Assembly: GCA_020540725.1 (NCBI GenBank)
Contig: JAJBSL010000001.1
Span: 175,867-239,866 of the forward strand
Reading direction: 5' to 3'
Length of the DNA stretch: 64,000 nucleotides
Origin: Lachnospiraceae bacterium EP-SM-12S-S03
Lineage (GTDB): Bacteria; Bacillota; Clostridia; Lachnospirales; Lachnospiraceae
A program made the translations under genes and the position numbers. Of the stretch, positions 34,139 through 43,695 are shown one piece after another. The notes under the pieces are model-generated. The model searched no databases, was not told the origin of the DNA, and was given only the letters and a program-made list of their open reading frames with translations. The first letter of the stretch is position 1. Each line of letters begins with the position of its first letter.

Positions 34139-35236
34139 TTATTTTGCCGTTCTCTTATTCCCCCCAAATGCGATGACAAGCAGGACAATGATACATACAA
34201 CTGCTGCTATCTGTCCCTGAATTGCAGGTCCTCCAATAACCGCTGCTGTTTCCGCTGTTGCCGGCGCAGCCGCTGCGGATGCCAGCTTCAGATTGTGGCA
34301 AAGAGCCGCTCCCACAAACAATCCTGCAACCGTTACTGCCGCATCAGAGGAACCTTGCCCTGCAAGGACCAACTGACGAAGCGGGCATCCACCTGCAAGC
34401 GTAGCTGCGAATCCTACAATATACATTCCAAGAATGTTCCAAAGATGCTGTGAATGTGCCACCGGTTTTCCTGTAAAACTAAATGCAAAGTTTCCTGTTG
34501 CAATATTGAAAACAAGCATTACTACAAACAACCCTGCGATAACGGTAAATAAGTCAAAATTTTTCATCAATACGATATCTCGGATACTTCCCGCAAAACA
34601 CATTCTTGATTTCTGCGCAACCGCTCCGAAGACCAGCCCACCGATCAAAGAGACGATTACCGGTGCATGCATACTTCCCGGTCCTGTTTTGCTGGCAATC
34701 AATAAGGAAGAACCCATAAGTATCAAAATCAGAATTCCAACCATCAGTGTCGGAAGAACGACACCACTCATTTTATTCGTTTCATGTGCACGTCCGAGAC
34801 TAAAACCTCTCTTCAGCGCAACCGTTCCTGTTACAATACCTAATATAAATCCTACCAATGCAACATATGCATTCAGATCGCCTGCTGACATACGGATCAC
34901 CATACGGAGCGGGCATCCAAGGAATAATAAAGATCCAATCATAATGATCATTCCAAGGACAAACCGAATCATTGGAGATGATCCTGCTGTTGAACGATAT
35001 TCCTTTGTCACAACAGCAATCAAGAAAGCGCCTAATATAATTCCGATAATCTCCGGTCGTGCATACTGTACCACGGCTGCCTGATGCATCCCCAACGCTC
35101 CTGCCATATCACGAATAAAGCATGCGATACAGATTGCCATGTTGCCCGGATTCCCCTGCATAGCAAGTGCAACACCGACGAGACCGCATACCACGCCGGC
35201 AATTCCCAATTTGACTTTTGAGTCTGATAAATTCAT
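34139..35236 (-). CDS. yedE: YedE-type putative selenium transporter
   Basis: 365 residues, about nine to ten membrane helices. Two YeeE/YedE-type GCPLR motifs (FLGCPLRMVIR and GGCPLRQLVLAG) and the QKSRMCFAGSIRD segment mark the family whose selenium-linked branch accompanies sel genes. Followed by tusA-like and DUF3343 genes. Substrate is inferred from context. Confidence 0.92.
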   Translation of the reverse strand: MNLSDSKVKLGIAGVVCGLVGVALAMQGNPGNMAICIACFIRDMAGALGMHQAAVVQYARPEIIGIILGAFLIAVVTKEYRSTAGSSPMIRFVLGMIIMIGSLLFLGCPLRMVIRMSAGDLNAYVALVGFILGIVTGTVALKRGFSLGRAHETNKMSGVVLPTLMVGILILILMGSSLLIASKTGPGSMHAPVIVSLIGGLVFGAVAQKSRMCFAGSIRDIVLMKNFDLFTVIAGLFVVMLVFNIATGNFAFSFTGKPVAHSQHLWNILGMYIVGFAATLAGGCPLRQLVLAGQGSSDAAVTVAGLFVGAALCHNLKLASAAAAPATAETAAVIGGPAIQGQIAAVVCIIVLLVIAFGGNKRTAK

Positions 35237-35254
35237 TCCTTTTTCCTCCTCTTG

Positions 35255-36394
35255 TTACTCATCTTTCGATAATTCTTCGATTGCTTTGATCGCAATCTTA
35301 ATTTCTTCTTCCGTGTTGAAATGGGAGAAACTGAATCTCACTGCTCCTTGTTCCACAGTTCCCAAAGCTTTGTGCATAAGCGGTGCACAATGTGCCCCCG
35401 GTCTTGTAGAAATATCATATGTCATAAGGAGTTCATCACTCACTTCTGAAGAATCATATTCACCGATATTCAAAGCAACAATCGGACATCGCCTTTTTGT
35501 ACTGAAATCTCCGTAAACTTTTACACCCGGTATATCTTTCACACCGTTATAAAATTCCCACATGTAAGAAAGTTCCTTTTCACGCAGTACATCCATTCCT
35601 TTTTCCTGTATATAGCCAACTCCTGCGCCAAGTCCTGCAATACCATGGCCGTTCAGTGTTCCGGCTTCCAAAGCCGTCGGCATTTCCTTCGGATGGTGGG
35701 TATTGTAAGTATCCACACCGCTTCCTCCGCACTTAAGCGGTCTGACTTCCAATCCGCTTCTCACATACATTCCACCGGTTCCCTGCGGTCCGAAAAGTCC
35801 CTTATGCCCGGTGAAACATAAGATATCAATCTGCATCTCCTGTACATTGATCTCATATACTCCTGCCGTCTGGGATGCATCAACAATGAAAAGAAGTTCA
35901 TGCTTCTTCGCAATCTCACCCACTCTTTTTATATCAATCATATTGCCGGTAAGATTAGAACCATTGGTGCAGACGATAGCTTTCGTATTGGAACGAATGT
36001 TTTTTTCAAAATCATCATAACAGATCATGCCCGTCTCATCCGCCGGAAGAATCGTAAGTTCTATTCCCTTTTCTTCCAGGTCATAAAGTGGTCTTAAAAC
36101 AGAATTGTGTTCCATCTCTGTTGTAATCACATGGTCTCCCGGTGTAATAGTTCCCTTGATTGCAATGTTCAGACTCTCTGTGGAGTTACAGGTAAACACA
36201 ATCTGCTTAGGGCTCTCCGCATGAAAGAATTGTGCTAATTCTTCTCTCACTCCATAAATCGTACGGGATGCATCTAATGATGCGGCATGGGCACCTCTCC
36301 CTGCGTTTCCCATAGAATTCATAGCTGCTACAACTGCCTCCGTGACACATTCCGGCTTTCTCATAGTCGTCGCAGCATTATCCATATATATCAT
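35255..36394 (-). CDS. Cysteine desulfurase-like aminotransferase class V enzyme
   Basis: 379 residues. PLP Lys198 in CFTGHKGLFGPQGTGGMYV; N-terminus MIYMDNAATTMRKPECV; DASQTAGVYEI holds the cofactor Asp. The C-terminal Cys-containing loop is TRPGAHCAPLMHKALG. Belongs to the SufS/IscS-related branch that often sits in selenium loci; may release Se or S from (seleno)cysteine for SelD. Nineteen bases before yedE. Confidence 0.93.
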   Translation of the reverse strand: MIYMDNAATTMRKPECVTEAVVAAMNSMGNAGRGAHAASLDASRTIYGVREELAQFFHAESPKQIVFTCNSTESLNIAIKGTITPGDHVITTEMEHNSVLRPLYDLEEKGIELTILPADETGMICYDDFEKNIRSNTKAIVCTNGSNLTGNMIDIKRVGEIAKKHELLFIVDASQTAGVYEINVQEMQIDILCFTGHKGLFGPQGTGGMYVRSGLEVRPLKCGGSGVDTYNTHHPKEMPTALEAGTLNGHGIAGLGAGVGYIQEKGMDVLREKELSYMWEFYNGVKDIPGVKVYGDFSTKRRCPIVALNIGEYDSSEVSDELLMTYDISTRPGAHCAPLMHKALGTVEQGAVRFSFSHFNTEEEIKIAIKAIEELSKDE

Positions 36395-36488
36395 AGTCTT
36401 TTCCTCTCATTTTCCGTCAATATTCCCTATTCTTCTTACAATTGTACTCCCCTTTCTCCCGGGAGTCTAATTGAAAATGTTGATAAAG

Positions 36489-36527
36489 AGAGTGTGCTTA
36501 TAGTTTTCCCCTATAAGCACACTCTCC
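36489..36527 (-). terminator. Terminator between lysR and the cysteine desulfurase-like gene
   Basis: Perfect 16-base arms GAGAGTGTGCTTATAG / CTATAAGCACACTCTC with a 7-base loop, followed by TTTATC. Splits the selenium region into two transcription units. Confidence 0.8.
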
Positions 36528-36529
36528 TG

Positions 36530-37432
36530 TTATTCTCCGTATACTTCTCTTACAGTCCTGATAAAACGTTCTGTAACACCGGACAAGCGAATTCCTTTAT
36601 TGTAAACAATATTGATATTTCTTACCCGGTCTCCGGATGGCAGATCAAATCCCAAAAGAGTACCTTGCTCTATTTCCTTTTGCGCCGCCAATCTGGAAAT
36701 AATGGAAATTCCCATTCCATTTTCAACGGAACGTTTGATTGTCTCCTGATTCTCAATACTGGCCACAATATTCAGGGAAGATACATCAATTCCGCTTTTC
36801 CGAAGTTGTTTCTCCGCTTCTTTACGTGTTCCTGAACCTTCCTCTCGCATAATAAGAGGTTCATTGACAATCCATGTCGCCACTACATCTTCCGCCTTGA
36901 ATCTTCTGTATTTCTCATGATTTGGTGTAATAAGAATAAGTTCATCTTTGTAAAACGGAATATATGCACAATGTCTTTTTTCCAAAACAGTTCCCGTAAA
37001 TCCTACATCTATTGTGCGGTTTAATACTTTCTCCACGACTTGCGCACTATCCGTTTCACTGATCTTAAACTGTTCATTCGGATATTTTTCATTAAATTTG
37101 GTTAAAATCCGGGGCAGCAAATACTGCGCCGGTATTGTAGATGCAGCAATTGTAATACATTGCTGTTCCTGTTTATTTCCCCCATGGAACACATCCTCTA
37201 TCTTGCGTTCCAGATCTACCATCTGCCTGGCATAATCATATAATTTTCTACCCTCTTCCGAAAGATCGACTTCTTTTGTATTTCTCACAAATAGTCTGGC
37301 ATCCAGTTCTTTTTCCAAAGAAGATATATGCGCACTTACAGTTGGCTGAGTAAGAAACAGTTCTTTCGCTGCTTTCGAGAAGCTTCTTCTTTCCGAAACG
37401 CGTACAAACGCTTCTAACTGTTTTAAGTTCAT
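36530..37432 (-). CDS. LysR family regulator of the selenium locus
   Basis: 300 residues. N-terminal winged helix-turn-helix [40 protein letters not shown] (residues 1-40, shown in part) and the periplasmic-binding-type effector domain after residue 90 (TIAASTIPAQYLLPRIL). Overlaps the selB stop by one base (TAATG). Likely senses a selenium- or sulfur-related signal and controls one or both sel units; targets unknown. Confidence 0.92.
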   Translation of the reverse strand: MNLKQLEAFVRVSERRSFSKAAKELFLTQPTVSAHISSLEKELDARLFVRNTKEVDLSEEGRKLYDYARQMVDLERKIEDVFHGGNKQEQQCITIAASTIPAQYLLPRILTKFNEKYPNEQFKISETDSAQVVEKVLNRTIDVGFTGTVLEKRHCAYIPFYKDELILITPNHEKYRRFKAEDVVATWIVNEPLIMREEGSGTRKEAEKQLRKSGIDVSSLNIVASIENQETIKRSVENGMGISIISRLAAQKEIEQGTLLGFDLPSGDRVRNINIVYNKGIRLSGVTERFIRTVREVYGE

Positions 37433-39345
37433 TAGTACGCTACCCTTTCACTTTCTGTTCCATTTCTCTTTGTAACTTTAATGCTATCCATATATTCTAC
37501 GAGCAGCTTGGCATTCTTTCTGCTTGTTTCAAGAGCGTCCCGGATTTCCCCCATTGTAATCAGATCTTTCTGGCTTAAGAGTTCCAAAACAATTTCTTTT
37601 GCTTTCTCAACATAGGAGGTCAAAGTATAAAGTTCTTCGCCTAGCTTGATAATCTTGTTCTCTTCCACAAGAAGGAGCAGAATATCTTCTACCACACCCG
37701 GATCAATTCCTCCCAGATCAACTTCCGACACCTTAGGAAAGTCTAATCCAGCCTTCTCAAATGTATGAAGGAGCAACGTTTCCGTTTTCTCATAAAGTGC
37801 ATCTTTTCTAATCTCATGTTCCGGCATACTTAGGAACTCATTATGACGTTTTATAATGCCTTCTTCTACGAGTTTGTCCACATACAAATCAAAAACCGTC
37901 GGCTTTACTTTCTTCAAAAACGTATTGTGGATCTCCGCCTTCTGCATTCCATAACGATACGGATGCGTTGCATGATACTCTGATAGCTTTTCTGTAAGTT
38001 CCTGTTGAAATGCTTTATCATTGGAAGAGTGCCATGTATAACTATCTTTCTTCATATGAAAGACTTTGATCATTCCTTGTTTTTCTAATGATTCCACATC
38101 TTGCGTCACTTCGTCCACCGAAAGTGCCGTCATCTTTGCCAATTCCGCAATCGTCATCATAGAATCTTTGCAATTGTGAATGTGCATATCAATAATATCT
38201 TCCGAAGAACCGGATTCTTTTCGTTTCAACTCTTCGATTGTTTCTTCCTGGAAACGTTTTTTCTTTGTCGGATTCGGCTCCAACACAACGCCTCCTCCGA
38301 TTGTCTCCATCGGAGAATAAAAACGAACAATAAATTTGTCTCCTCTTCGAAGTGCAATTTCCTCTTCCAATCGGAGTTGTACATATCCACTTTCTCCAGG
38401 TCCGATTTCCTCTTTATCAAGAAGCACGGCACGACAGAGCACTTCACTTGTTCCCGTAAACAAATGCAGTCTCGAATGATTTGTCAAGATACGCATGGAA
38501 GACGGTAAAATATTCATCTTCACATCAAGCATCATCGTATTCTTCATATTGTTTGGCGGAGCCAGCACACAACCCCTCTTAATCTCACTTTTCTTAATGT
38601 TGGAAAGATTGATTGCTACACGCTGTCCCGCATAGCATCTCTCTACCGGTTGCCCGTGTACCTGAATACTTCGAATCTTACACTCTTTCCCAATCGGATA
38701 CATTTCCAGCGTATCTTCTTTTGTAATACTTCCGGCAAGAAGTGTTCCCGTGATAACGGTACCGAATCCGGACATACTGAATGCACGGTCAATCGGAAGA
38801 CGCGGAATCGTATGGATATCTTTCTGCACCACTTCGTCTGCTGTCAAATGCTCAATCATATCCTTCAATTCCGGAATCCCTTGGCCTGTCGCTGCGGAAA
38901 CTTTCATAACCGGAGCATTTTCAAGAAATGTTCCTGCAAGTTCTTCTTTCACTTCTTCTTCTACAAGTTCAAGCCATTCCTCATCTACAAGGTCGCATTT
39001 ATTTAAAACAATAATACTCTTTTCAATGCCAAGAAGTCCAAGAATGTCCACATGTTCTCTTGTCTGAGGCATGATTCCCTCATCTGCTGCTATTACAAGC
39101 ATAACGAGATCCATGCCGACTACTCCGGCAACCATGTTGTTAATAAATTTCTCATGTCCCGGGACGTCAATGATTCCGACTCTGTCTCCGCTTTTCAGAT
39201 CAAAATATGTAAATCCGAGATCTATGGTGATTCCTCTTCTCTGCTCTTCTTCCCACCGGTCTGTATTTCTCCCTGTCAAAGCCTTGATCAATGTTGTTTT
39301 GCCGTGGTCAATATGGCCGGCAGTACCAATAATGATATTTTTCAT
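37432..39345 (-). CDS. selB: SelB, selenocysteine-specific elongation factor
   Basis: 637 residues. GTPase domain motifs G1 [11 protein letters not shown]3 [10 protein letters not shown]4 NKCD; EF-Tu-like beta domains to about residue 350; four winged-helix repeats in the C-terminal third that bind the SECIS hairpin. Brings Sec-tRNA to UGA. Eighteen bases after selA. Confidence 0.97.
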   Translation of the reverse strand: MKNIIIGTAGHIDHGKTTLIKALTGRNTDRWEEEQRRGITIDLGFTYFDLKSGDRVGIIDVPGHEKFINNMVAGVVGMDLVMLVIAADEGIMPQTREHVDILGLLGIEKSIIVLNKCDLVDEEWLELVEEEVKEELAGTFLENAPVMKVSAATGQGIPELKDMIEHLTADEVVQKDIHTIPRLPIDRAFSMSGFGTVITGTLLAGSITKEDTLEMYPIGKECKIRSIQVHGQPVERCYAGQRVAINLSNIKKSEIKRGCVLAPPNNMKNTMMLDVKMNILPSSMRILTNHSRLHLFTGTSEVLCRAVLLDKEEIGPGESGYVQLRLEEEIALRRGDKFIVRFYSPMETIGGGVVLEPNPTKKKRFQEETIEELKRKESGSSEDIIDMHIHNCKDSMMTIAELAKMTALSVDEVTQDVESLEKQGMIKVFHMKKDSYTWHSSNDKAFQQELTEKLSEYHATHPYRYGMQKAEIHNTFLKKVKPTVFDLYVDKLVEEGIIKRHNEFLSMPEHEIRKDALYEKTETLLLHTFEKAGLDFPKVSEVDLGGIDPGVVEDILLLLVEENKIIKLGEELYTLTSYVEKAKEIVLELLSQKDLITMGEIRDALETSRKNAKLLVEYMDSIKVTKRNGTESERVAY

Positions 39346-39363
39346 ATATGATAGCCTTTCTAT

Positions 39364-40788
39364 TTACCTTGTAATAAGGCAGTTTTCTTCAAAAACGTTA
39401 TATTCTTTCAATTGCTCCACAATTGTCTTAAAGAATCTTCGTTCTATTGTACGTAGATCGATCACAATACGGTCATTGATCGTTCTCGGAATCACCGGAA
39501 CCGGAAGATGGCGCATCCGCTCTTCCAACTCTGCAGTGGTAATGCAACGCGGTTTTACCGTAACCGACATACTTGGAATCCGCTCCAAAGGAAGAGAACC
39601 TCCTCCAATCTGCGCTTCACATGCTTCTAATGCAATATCTGCATCCAATTTTGCTGCTTTCAACATACGTGCAAGCGTTTTCGCCTTTTTCGTCACTTCT
39701 TCCAAAGATTCCGTGATCATCCGAAGCACCGGAATATTCTGAATCGCCTTCTCTTCCGATAAATAGTCACGAAGCACTACGTCTAACGTAGTTGCCGTAA
39801 ACTTATCGATGCGAAGTGCTCTTGTCAGTTGATTTTTTTTCATACGATCAATGTATTTCTTTTTGCCTATAATGATTCCAGCCTGCGGTCCGCCAAGAAG
39901 TTTATCCCCACTAAAGCAGACAACATCCGCCCCCGCCTGAATGGATTCTTGAACAGTAGGCTCATGTTCCAATCCGTATTTTGCAAGATCGATCAGAACA
40001 CCACTTCCCAAATCTTCTACTACCGGAATATCATATTTTTCTCCAAGTGGAACCAGATCTGCAATCGGTACAGTATCTGTAAAACCTACGATCCGGTAAT
40101 TGCTTGTATGTACTTTGAGAAGCGCGCTTGTCTCCTCCGTGATCGCATCTTCATAGTCCGTAAAATGCGTCTTATTGGTTGTTCCTACTTCCACAAGTTT
40201 CGCACCACTTTGCTCCATTACGTCCGGGACACGGAACTTTCCGCCGATCTCCACAAGCTCACCACGGGATACAACTACTTCTTTGCCTTTCCCCAATGTG
40301 CTTAATATCAACATAACGGAAGCCGCATTATTGTTTACCGCCATAGCTGCCTCGGCTCCGGTAATTTTACACAACAATTCTTCAAAATGCGAATAGCGTT
40401 CTCCTCGTTTTCCTTCTTCTAAACTATATTCCAAGTTGGAATATCCTGTGGCAACCGAAGCCACATACTTCATGTGTTCCTCACTAATCGGTGCACGTCC
40501 AAGATTCGTATGCAGAATTGTTCCCGTACCGTTGATTACCGGACGCATATCCGGTCTGTGTATACCGACCACATGACGTTCAATATTCTGCACGAGATCG
40601 TCGGTACGTTTTACTGCTTCTTCTTCATTATCAGACGATTTTATGAAGTTTCGCAGTGTTTCCATCTCCTCACGAATCACCTCTACAACGATCTCTCTGC
40701 TATAAAGACGAATCATATTCTGAATGCGCTCATCTTCTAACAACACATCCACTTTGGGTATATTTCGAAATAAAATATTTTTATTCAT
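39364..40788 (-). CDS. selA: SelA, L-seryl-tRNA(Sec) selenium transferase
   Basis: 474 residues. Converts Ser-tRNA(Sec) to Sec-tRNA(Sec) using selenophosphate. PLP Lys296 in [30 protein letters not shown] and [12 protein letters not shown] are conserved. Eleven bases after selD. Confidence 0.97.
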   Translation of the reverse strand: MNKNILFRNIPKVDVLLEDERIQNMIRLYSREIVVEVIREEMETLRNFIKSSDNEEEAVKRTDDLVQNIERHVVGIHRPDMRPVINGTGTILHTNLGRAPISEEHMKYVASVATGYSNLEYSLEEGKRGERYSHFEELLCKITGAEAAMAVNNNAASVMLILSTLGKGKEVVVSRGELVEIGGKFRVPDVMEQSGAKLVEVGTTNKTHFTDYEDAITEETSALLKVHTSNYRIVGFTDTVPIADLVPLGEKYDIPVVEDLGSGVLIDLAKYGLEHEPTVQESIQAGADVVCFSGDKLLGGPQAGIIIGKKKYIDRMKKNQLTRALRIDKFTATTLDVVLRDYLSEEKAIQNIPVLRMITESLEEVTKKAKTLARMLKAAKLDADIALEACEAQIGGGSLPLERIPSMSVTVKPRCITTAELEERMRHLPVPVIPRTINDRIVIDLRTIERRFFKTIVEQLKEYNVFEENCLITR

Positions 40789-40799
40789 TTCCGTTCCTG

Positions 40800-41840
40800 T
40801 TATCTAAGGCGAATCAGTTTATCGCCTTTTTCTACTACCTTTCCTATAATAGATACTTTTGTATCCATCTTCTTCTCTTCAAATTCTTTCATGATATCAT
40901 CCACTTCCTCAGGTGCCACACTGATCAGAAGACCTCCGGATGTCTGCGGATCATAAAGAAGATCAATAAATTGTTCTTCCACCTGAGTCATATCAACCTG
41001 ATGACTGGAATAACCACGGTTTTTGTAAGCTCCTGCCGGAACAAGTCCCATTTTTGCATAAGAAATCGCATCTGTTACATAGGCAATATCGTGCACATTA
41101 ATTTCAAATGTCACATCACTTGCAACCGCCATTTCCACGCAATGTCCCAAAAGACCAAAACCTGTAATATCCGTACATGCTGTTACGTGATGATTTTCCA
41201 CTACCTCTTTTGCCTTTTTATTCAAAGATGCCATAGAAATGGTTACTTCTTTGATCGCCTCTTCCGAAGCCATCTCTGCCTTGATCGCAGTGTTCACAAT
41301 ACCATTTCCAATCTGCTTTGTAAGAATGAGTACATCTCCCGGTTTGCAACCGTAATTTTTAAATATTTTATCAGGGTGTACAAAACCGGATACACAAAGT
41401 CCGTACTTCGGTTCATCATCCTGTACAGAATGTCCTCCTACCAGTACAGCTCCTGCTTCTTTTACTTTCGCAGCGCCGCCCGCTAAAATTTCTCCAAGAA
41501 CCGCCGGATCCAGACAATTCGGAAATCCAACGATATTGAGTGCAATCTTCGGCTCCCCGCCCATAGCGTACACATCACTCAAAGAGTTCGCTGCTGCAAT
41601 TTGACCAAACATATAGGGATCGTCCACAATCGGAGTGAAGAAGTCAACCGTCTGAATCAGTGCAATGTCATCTGTCACTTTGTAAATTGCTGCATCGTCT
41701 GAAGTTTCTATGCCTACTAAAAGATTGTCATCATGGAATTTTGGCAGCTTACCCAACACTTGGGCAAGGGTCTCAGGACCTATTTTAGCGGCTCACCCTG
41801 CAGTCTTTGTCATCTGTGTTAATTTGATATCTGATTTCAT
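40800..41840 (-). CDS. selD: SelD, selenide water dikinase, a selenoprotein itself (in-frame UGA)
   Basis: 346 residues with Sec at codon 16 (TGA at 41795-41793): MKSDIKLTQMTKTAG-U-AAKIGPETLAQVLG. Makes selenophosphate from selenide and ATP. The AGUAAK motif is the catalytic AGC(/U)AAK of the family. Further motifs DDAAIYKVTDD, LVGGHSVQDDEPKYG and TACTDITGFGLLGH. A TTG-free start at the ATG 41840 gives full length; without the UGA readthrough the protein would lack its catalytic residue. Confidence 0.97.
41769..41780 (-). promoter_or_regulatory. Predicted bacterial SECIS hairpin in selD
   Basis: GGTC ctga GACC in mRNA sense, 12 bases after the UGA. Short stem; extended pairing with neighbours was not verified. 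Confidence 0.5.
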
Positions 41841-41870
41841 ATACGCTTCCTCTCTCCTTTCTTTCTATTA

Positions 41871-42473
41871 TTAAGGCTGAATAATTTTTGAAGCACCGGA
41901 CATTGTCTCCACAATGCTGTACATATTTGTGACAGAACCTACTGCAAGTTTATCTGTGAGTCCGTAGTAATTCAGGCATGTTCCACAAGTCATGATTTCC
42001 ACTCCCTGTGCCTCTAAATGTTTCAAATCTTCCAAAGAGTCAGACCCCTCTGCTGTAAGGGTTGCCCCACCATTGTAGAAAAGCATTGCTTTCGGAAGTT
42101 TGTCTAACTGTGTAACTGCGAAAATAAATCCTTTGATCAGAACTTTGCCAAGCTCATCATTCCCTGAGCCCATACGATCTGATGAAATCACAACTACTGT
42201 GTTATCTTTTCTGTCAGATGTGCAATCTACCTCTTCTTCTGACGGAACAATTGCCCCATTCATCTGAATTGTAATCTTAAATTCTTTGTCTGCAACTTTC
42301 TCCGATGTTACAACTCCGCCTTCACTTGATGCCATCTTTGTCACATTCTGAACTGCAATCTCATTGTCTACTAACACTTCAATCACTTCAGGACCTGTAA
42401 TCTCCTGCATCGCTTTTTTGGTTTTAATTACTGGAATCGGGCAATTGTCACCCATTGCATTTACTGTTACCAT
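41871..42473 (-). CDS. yedF: YedF, sulfurtransferase-like selenium metabolism protein
   Basis: 200 residues. N-terminal TusA-like domain with CPIPVIKTKKAM (GDNCPIP), C-terminal DsrE-like domain (VVVISSDRMGSGNDELGKVLIKGF, ...IMTCGTCLNYYGLTDKLAVG) with a CxxC. Found next to selD in many selenium users. Thirty bases upstream of selD and first in its operon. Start is an ATG with AAGGTG. Confidence 0.93.
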   Translation of the reverse strand: MVTVNAMGDNCPIPVIKTKKAMQEITGPEVIEVLVDNEIAVQNVTKMASSEGGVVTSEKVADKEFKITIQMNGAIVPSEEEVDCTSDRKDNTVVVISSDRMGSGNDELGKVLIKGFIFAVTQLDKLPKAMLFYNGGATLTAEGSDSLEDLKHLEAQGVEIMTCGTCLNYYGLTDKLAVGSVTNMYSIVETMSGASKIIQP

Positions 42474-42535
42474 GTTTATTTCACCTTTCTATCTTTCATA
42501 AATTTGGAGATCCCACCTTCCACACTTATAGAAAC

Positions 42536-42564
42536 ATTCTATCACCGTTTCGACAAAAGGTAAA
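42536..42564 (-). promoter_or_regulatory. Promoter of the yedF-selD-selA-selB-lysR operon
   Basis: -35 TTTACC (42564-42559), 17 bases, -10 TAGAAT (42541-42536). Confidence 0.6.
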
Positions 42565-42595
42565 CCTCTTTTTCACTCATAAAAGAGATCATAAA

Positions 42596-42622
42596 AGAGA
42601 TTGCGCAAAATGCGCAATCTCT
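42596..42622 (-). terminator. Terminator of the CUT2/M20/LacI operon
   Basis: Minus-strand AGAGATTGCGCA / TGCGCAATCTCT, 12-base arms with 3-base loop, then TTTT. Overlaps the lacI stop. Confidence 0.8.
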
Positions 42623-43650
42623 TACTTTTCTTCATACTCTGTTGTGCTGTCACGCACAATCAATTTCGGTTGGAAGGTAATACACTTTTTAGAGTTCACT
42701 CCACTGTCAATCTCACTAATAATCTGCTGTACAGCCTCAACCCCCATATCGTAAACCGGTTGGTTCACACTTGTGAGTGGCACATCTAATATTTCCGAAA
42801 AAAATATATCATCATATCCCACAAGAGACATATCTTTAGGTATCAGATAACCACAACGTTTTAAGCCATTATACACTCCATATGCCGACATATCATTAAA
42901 GGAAAATATTGCAGTCACTTTCTTTTGAAGTCCTAAAATATATTCCACCGCCTCCACTCCACTCTTTCTGTCATAATTTCCTTCATATATCAGATCTGGA
43001 TCATAAGAAACCCCAAATTCCTCCAATGCTTCCTTGTATCCTTTTAATCTGTGCTGTGAATCTTCCAGTGCTAAAGGCCCCGCCACACATGCTATATTGC
43101 GATGTCCGAGTTCCAAAAGATGTTTTGTTGCCGCATATCCTCCGCTTCTGTGATTTACAATGACAGAACAACACTCTACTTCTTCAAGGAAACGGTCTAT
43201 CATCACAAATGGAACCTTCAGTTTTTCCATCAGTTTCACACTCTCTAACGCTTTCTTCTTGTCACTATCCAAAGACATACAGAATAGAATTCCATCCACG
43301 CCTTTATCTGCCAACACTTGTATATACTCTAAATCTCTTTTATGCATATCATTTGTATTGCAAAGAATCAGATTCCATCCGTTCCTTCTGCACTCGTCTT
43401 CGACTCCTTTTGCCAGATTAGAAAAAAAGACGTTACTGACATCAGAAATTACAAGTCCGATTGTCTTTGTTCTTTTCTTTACAAGTCCTACCGCTATCTG
43501 ATTCGGTCGATAGTTTAATTTCTCTACTGCATCAAATATGATGTCCTTTGTACTCTTTGGAATTTTGTAAGCTTTTCCGTTCAAAACCAAAGAAATTGTC
43601 GTTACCGAAAAGCCTGTATAGTTCGCTATATCTTTAATCGTTGTTCTCAA
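42622..43650 (-). CDS. LacI family transcriptional regulator
   Basis: 342 residues. Helix-turn-helix TIKDIANYTGFSVTTISLVLNG and hinge NYRPNQIA in the first 60 residues, then a periplasmic-binding-type effector domain (IGLVISDVSNVFFSNLAKGVE; VGYDDIFFSEILDVPLTSV). Start is a TTG (43650) with GGAG nine bases upstream. Last gene of the transporter operon, and a good candidate to bind the two operators in front of the operon. Confidence 0.92.
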   Translation of the reverse strand: MRTTIKDIANYTGFSVTTISLVLNGKAYKIPKSTKDIIFDAVEKLNYRPNQIAVGLVKKRTKTIGLVISDVSNVFFSNLAKGVEDECRRNGWNLILCNTNDMHKRDLEYIQVLADKGVDGILFCMSLDSDKKKALESVKLMEKLKVPFVMIDRFLEEVECCSVIVNHRSGGYAATKHLLELGHRNIACVAGPLALEDSQHRLKGYKEALEEFGVSYDPDLIYEGNYDRKSGVEAVEYILGLQKKVTAIFSFNDMSAYGVYNGLKRCGYLIPKDMSLVGYDDIFFSEILDVPLTSVNQPVYDMGVEAVQQIISEIDSGVNSKKCITFQPKLIVRDSTTEYEEK

Positions 43651-43695
43651 TCCGATCTACTCCATCCCATAATTTATATAATGAGTTATTATACA

